Origin: Paragonimus skrjabini miyazakii
Taxonomy: Eukaryota; Platyhelminthes; Trematoda; Plagiorchiida; Troglotrematidae
Direction of reading: 5' to 3'
NCBI GenBank assembly: GCA_014338405.1
Contig: JTDE01002484.1
Coordinates: 1-64,000, forward strand
Length of the DNA stretch: 64,000 nucleotides
Shown here piece after piece: positions 60,417 to 64,000 of this stretch. A program made the translations under genes and the position numbers. A model generated the notes under the pieces. The model was not told where the DNA came from. It ran no database searches and worked only from the letters and a program-made list of their open reading frames with translations. The stretch's first letter is position 1. Each line of letters begins with the position of its first letter.

Positions 60417-60573
60417 TTGCACTACTGGCGAGCTCAAACAAGAGAGAAACTCGAGTCTAATGTTTCTGTTGTTCAATAGGGACCGACTTGAAAGTCTATG
60501 AGAATGCGACAGCTGCGATCAATTGTGGGTGATACCCAACTTGAAATTAACCAAATCCCCAACTACCCATCAG
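60417..60573 (+). mobile_element. SINE body and 3' end, plus orientation, facing the previous copy
   Basis: GCACTACTGGCGAGCTCAAA through GAATGCGACAGCTGCGATCA to AACTACCCATCAG. It starts just past the tRNA region and runs opposite to 60170-60402, again giving a head-to-head inverted pair. Confidence 0.78.
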
Positions 60574-61699
60574 TGATATAAATATATTCTTGAAGCTAAA
60601 TCTTTGCTAACTGTAGTTGACTAATATGCTGTGTAAAACTCATTGTCCCATTTGAAAACTTGACAATATGTGGATCATGCTGAACCGTTTAAATTGCGCG
60701 TTTAACCTGTATGGAATGCACTCTGTATCTTCACATTGTGAAATAATAGTTCGTAAGTTGGTTCGTTATCATTTTATTTTGAGTTTTGTCATCTAGGATC
60801 CTCGAATGTCCAGCCTTTCAAGGAGTCTTACATTACTGATGGAAGCGTCTTTACATCCACTAACTCTCTTTATATAGAACAATACAATTAGCTTCAGTCT
60901 CATGAAAAATGGCATAATCGACTGTGCATTTATTAAACCCATCTTACCCAATGGCTTAATTCATCCACACAATCTTATTTTGACATATTCGCTTGCAAAG
61001 AACTCATGAACGCTTCGCTGTGTATTGTCGATAGATAGCCCCTTCCTGATTGAAGACCCTAGAAGTCTAAAATGATCGGAGGTGGAAATTTATGGCTATC
61101 AGTGACAACGATGAGTTTTCCTTATACTTCTTGTTTACTTATTATCTTATATAGCACATGTATTTTATTTGTTTCGGGCCAAATCCGAGATGGAGCTATG
61201 CGCAATTGTCTGCTGAATGAAGACTAATATATAATTTATAGGCATGGAAAATACGAATGGTGACTCATGTTGTTTACACAAAAGACGGATCTATTCCACG
61301 AAATATCACCCACGTAATCCAACTTGTGGACAAGCCAAGGCTCGTTGTGTTTCACACAGTTGTCCGTCTTCTCGGTCACAACTCACTTAAAAAATGAACT
61401 GTATACCGTTCTGCCCTGTTGAGTGAACACATATTTGTCGCTGATCGATGAATCCACCCTAACTTTGGCCCCCAATCTTTGCTTTATTTTTGTCACACGT
61501 TAGAACTAAAAGGAAATAAAAATTTCAAAACACATTTTAAGGTTAATCGTTATTTTCAGTTGCAAGTTTTAATTGTAAAATAATTTTTAATCCAATGAAA
61601 GTCTGTATGTTAACCTGACTGGGTTGACTGTTAACCGCTGAAAGGTAAACATGAACCTAGGTGTACAATGAATAACCTTACTTTTTGACCGTGTTAGCC

Positions 61700-62180
61700 G
61701 GATGGTACCGTCTACGTGGTTGTGCGACTGTGGAACAGAATGTGAAATGTCCGACCGGCTTCAGCCTACAGTGTCTACGACGAGTCTCAGATATCCGGTG
61801 ATGTGATATGTTTTCAAATACTGAAGTAATTTGGCGAGCGGACATGGACGGGAATGAACCCCTAATGATTCTCAACCAGCTTTGCTGGATATAACACGTC
61901 CGTAGGATGGACAACGACCGAATTCTGAAGAAGCCGCTGTACAACCAAGTGAAGACATTTAGACGAAATCCCAGTGACCAGAAGCTGTGATACCAGGATG
62001 TTATCCAGTCGAGTTTTTCGAGGTGTAACGTAGAGTTCAGAATTCGGGGAACTTGACCTTGAACAGAACCATCTGGAGGAATATAATCCGACCGAGCTTT
62101 TGTAGGTTCAGTGAGCGACAGTCGCGCGACTGTGAATTTAAGCAGGCAGTAAGCAAAGGAGCTATGGGTGTCATTGGTCA
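61700..62180 (+). mobile_element. LINE C-terminal fragment of a second type
   Basis: Plus-strand frames read GFSLQCLRRVSDI, NTEVIWRADMDGN, HVRRMDNDRILKKPLYNQVK and FRRNPSDQK, matching the C-terminal block (CLRRI..I.W..ISN.E..RR..., WIGHVLRMD..RIP..AL, R.RGRPK..W) found downstream of the RT in many fluke LINEs. It differs clearly from the RTE tails at 16.6 and 37.6 kb. The 167-codon antisense ORF here (61678-62181) is its shadow. Confidence 0.6.
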
Positions 62181-62189
62181 TGGTGACAT

Positions 62190-64000
62190 GATATATGAAG
62201 TTGCAACGAATGTGCTCACTCTTTCGGATTGCTTGGTTAGCAATATACTCACCGTCAATAAATAGGCAACGGGTACGGTCGGTACGAGTGAGGTGTCTAA
62301 TATTTCTATTTCTTTTCGTTCGTACTGACCAACGACTATCAGTGTCAGTTAAATCATCTCCTTTCTTCTTCAGAAACTTGGTTAATGGTGGTATTCTATA
62401 GTTTCTTTATTTCAACTATGTTAATGCATAGTGGAGATTTGTCTGGTTTTTTGTGAAAAATATGTTTTCCTACTTTTCAATATTACACAGCAATTATCAA
62501 TAAGAATTCTTATATTTTACCTCTTGTGTTCTATACTTTCAAAATTTTTCTTTCTTATTTACGCCTTACCAATGGGGCCTCCTTATTTATTTCCTAGTGA
62601 TAAGCGTTTCAGTTTCTTTGTAACCTACTGTCACTGACCGGCTGAATCACGAAGACCTCTGCTTCAACCACCTTCTGTCTTGTCACTTTGGTTTTACAAG
62701 GGATACATGGTGTATGATCATAAACACATGTGGCGCAGCGCAGGTCGGTTTTGTCGACGGCTGTTTGCAGCAATTCTTTGAATTTCGCCACCGTAACAAG
62801 CTAATTCGGGAGCGGCGGCTCCCGACGGTATGTGCAGAAGTTCCCTAGTGAAATGTCACTTTTTCACTGCATCAGAATTTGCACCTTGGATTCTTTCACT
62901 CTAATGGGCTCAGCTTGTTTCACCCATGTCATGAGAAAGAGCCACTGAGCCGGGTGCATGTTTTCACATAAAACAGGCTGAACACCTGCAAAATAACTCC
63001 TCAAGGTTAATTGCGATGAAATTAAGAAGACCTATTAATAGACTTCATTTACGGACAAAACACTCGGCCACTGAACAGATTATGACATGCTTAGTTTTAC
63101 TGGGTGATAGCAAATTGTAGTCGAGCTTGAATGCTTTCTGTTTTCGAACAGAAATTTAAAACGGCATAATAGTGCACCACCACAACTGTTCACGCTTGTT
63201 TACACTGTCAGTACGTCCTGTTATCTGCAGTCAGTTATAGATCATAGACTTCCGTGTATACCGATATAAGTATCATTCAATAACTGGTCCCGGCTAACAT
63301 CCGGCGCGTTCTGTATTCAAGGAGAAAACATTGTCACAAATTGTAGAACAGGTGTCTTTATTTGCAGTCCGCAGCGTAACATTTATAACATTAGTTGAGT
63401 TCATCGCTTAACACCATTGTTACCAAATTTTGTCAAATGACCTTCGATGTCCATTTTTATAAAAATCACACTCTGTACGGTTAGCTGCTTGTTAATTGCG
63501 TGATGGTGAGAATTTTCAAATCCGTTCCAATTTTAATTAGAAAGCTTATCCATTTAGCTGTAAAATTTGGCTGGGTAACCGGTTAACAATAGAACGTTCA
63601 TCAGGCGAGAAATGAATGTTAATCGTCATGCTTGGAACATTTTATGGGTGAGAACATATTCTTAGCTTGGGGTTGTTAGCTGGAAAGTGATTATCTTTTG
63701 TTAGCTCATAGGTTGTGCAAGGGTATGTAGTATGGAAGGACACTACGAAAGCACACTTCAGGTTCGGTGGTTGTTTATTTCCAAAGATGGAACTGCTTCA
63801 AAGTTTATCTGAAGATGAAAATTGTGATCAAGCCTGAACAATTTTCATACAGTAACAATGAGGTGTCCCTAAAATGTACCTTCATCTGGGGAACAGAAAT
63901 GTCGGTGTAACCAAGAGGAACATAGTTTCAATTGCTTTAGACCGATGGAATCTGCGATGTGATGACTGGTTAATCGACGTAAACAGGTTATCAAGTGTTT
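62190..64000. other. Right-hand end, nothing recognised
   Basis: AT-rich, short ORFs only. A few palindromic bits (GGGAGCGGCGGCTCCC at about 62809) occur but no gene or known repeat. Confidence 0.35.

Noticed and set aside
61678..62181. 167-codon minus-strand ORF, the longest in the window
   Set aside because: It is antisense to a recognisable LINE C-terminal region and has no homology of its own.
1..64000. CRISPR array, bacterial operon or prophage
   Set aside because: No regularly spaced repeats, no ribosome-binding-site-led gene runs; introns and eukaryotic retroelements throughout.

Overview
This window is animal nuclear DNA: moderately AT-rich, very gene-sparse and full of decayed retroelements. 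RTE-like and Penelope-like elements, a tRNA-derived SINE, and a gene whose first introns are only 39-47 nt long all fit a flatworm, most likely a digenean fluke. The species is an inference; no species-specific marker was found.

The one gene I can identify is on the plus strand. It encodes the RNA polymerase III subunit RPC3 (POLR3C / RPC62 / C82) and starts with an ATG at 3035. Fourteen exons were recovered by reading the frames against remembered human POLR3C: 3035-3192, 3232-3330, 3370-3509, 3557-3751, 5971-6068, 9783-9881, 9935-10036, 10511-10579, 19261-19301, 20869-about 21031, 23713-23779, 26503-26586, 27888-28039 and 29620-29832. Splice phases agree at every junction except exon 10 to exon 11. 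The last few residues and the stop lie in a further exon; two weak candidates are given (30232-30331 and 38622-38684). The model gives about 560 residues before that last exon, against 534 for human RPC3. The first three introns are 39-47 nt, while later ones reach 8.7 kb and hold most of the repeats.

Region by region. 0.45-1.4 kb: possible 3' end of an unidentified minus-strand gene. 3.0-29.8 kb: POLR3C, with introns holding a foldback SINE (7.97-8.13 kb), other SINE pieces (11.96-12.24 and 26.69-27.21 kb), RTE remnants (13.1-14.1 and 16.6-17.1 kb), a LINE tail (15.06-15.40 kb) and copies of a second dispersed repeat (14.15 and 22.57 kb; a third copy lies upstream at 1.65 kb). 30-47 kb: no recognised gene; RTE tail (37.53-37.96 kb), SINE (40.06 kb), RT-like traces (41.2-42.1 kb) and microsatellites. 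47.9-49.45 kb: an RTE copy with a SINE nested in it, flanked by a 7-bp target duplication. 51.15-51.59 kb: inverted SINE. 51.77-52.80 kb: Penelope-like element interrupted by a tRNA-headed repeat. 60.17-60.57 kb: another inverted SINE pair. 61.7-62.2 kb: the 3' part of a different LINE.

The least familiar item is the SINE family. At several sites it appears as two opposed copies of its own sequence rather than one unit, and one such copy is a perfect 59-bp-arm hairpin with a clean 12-bp target duplication.
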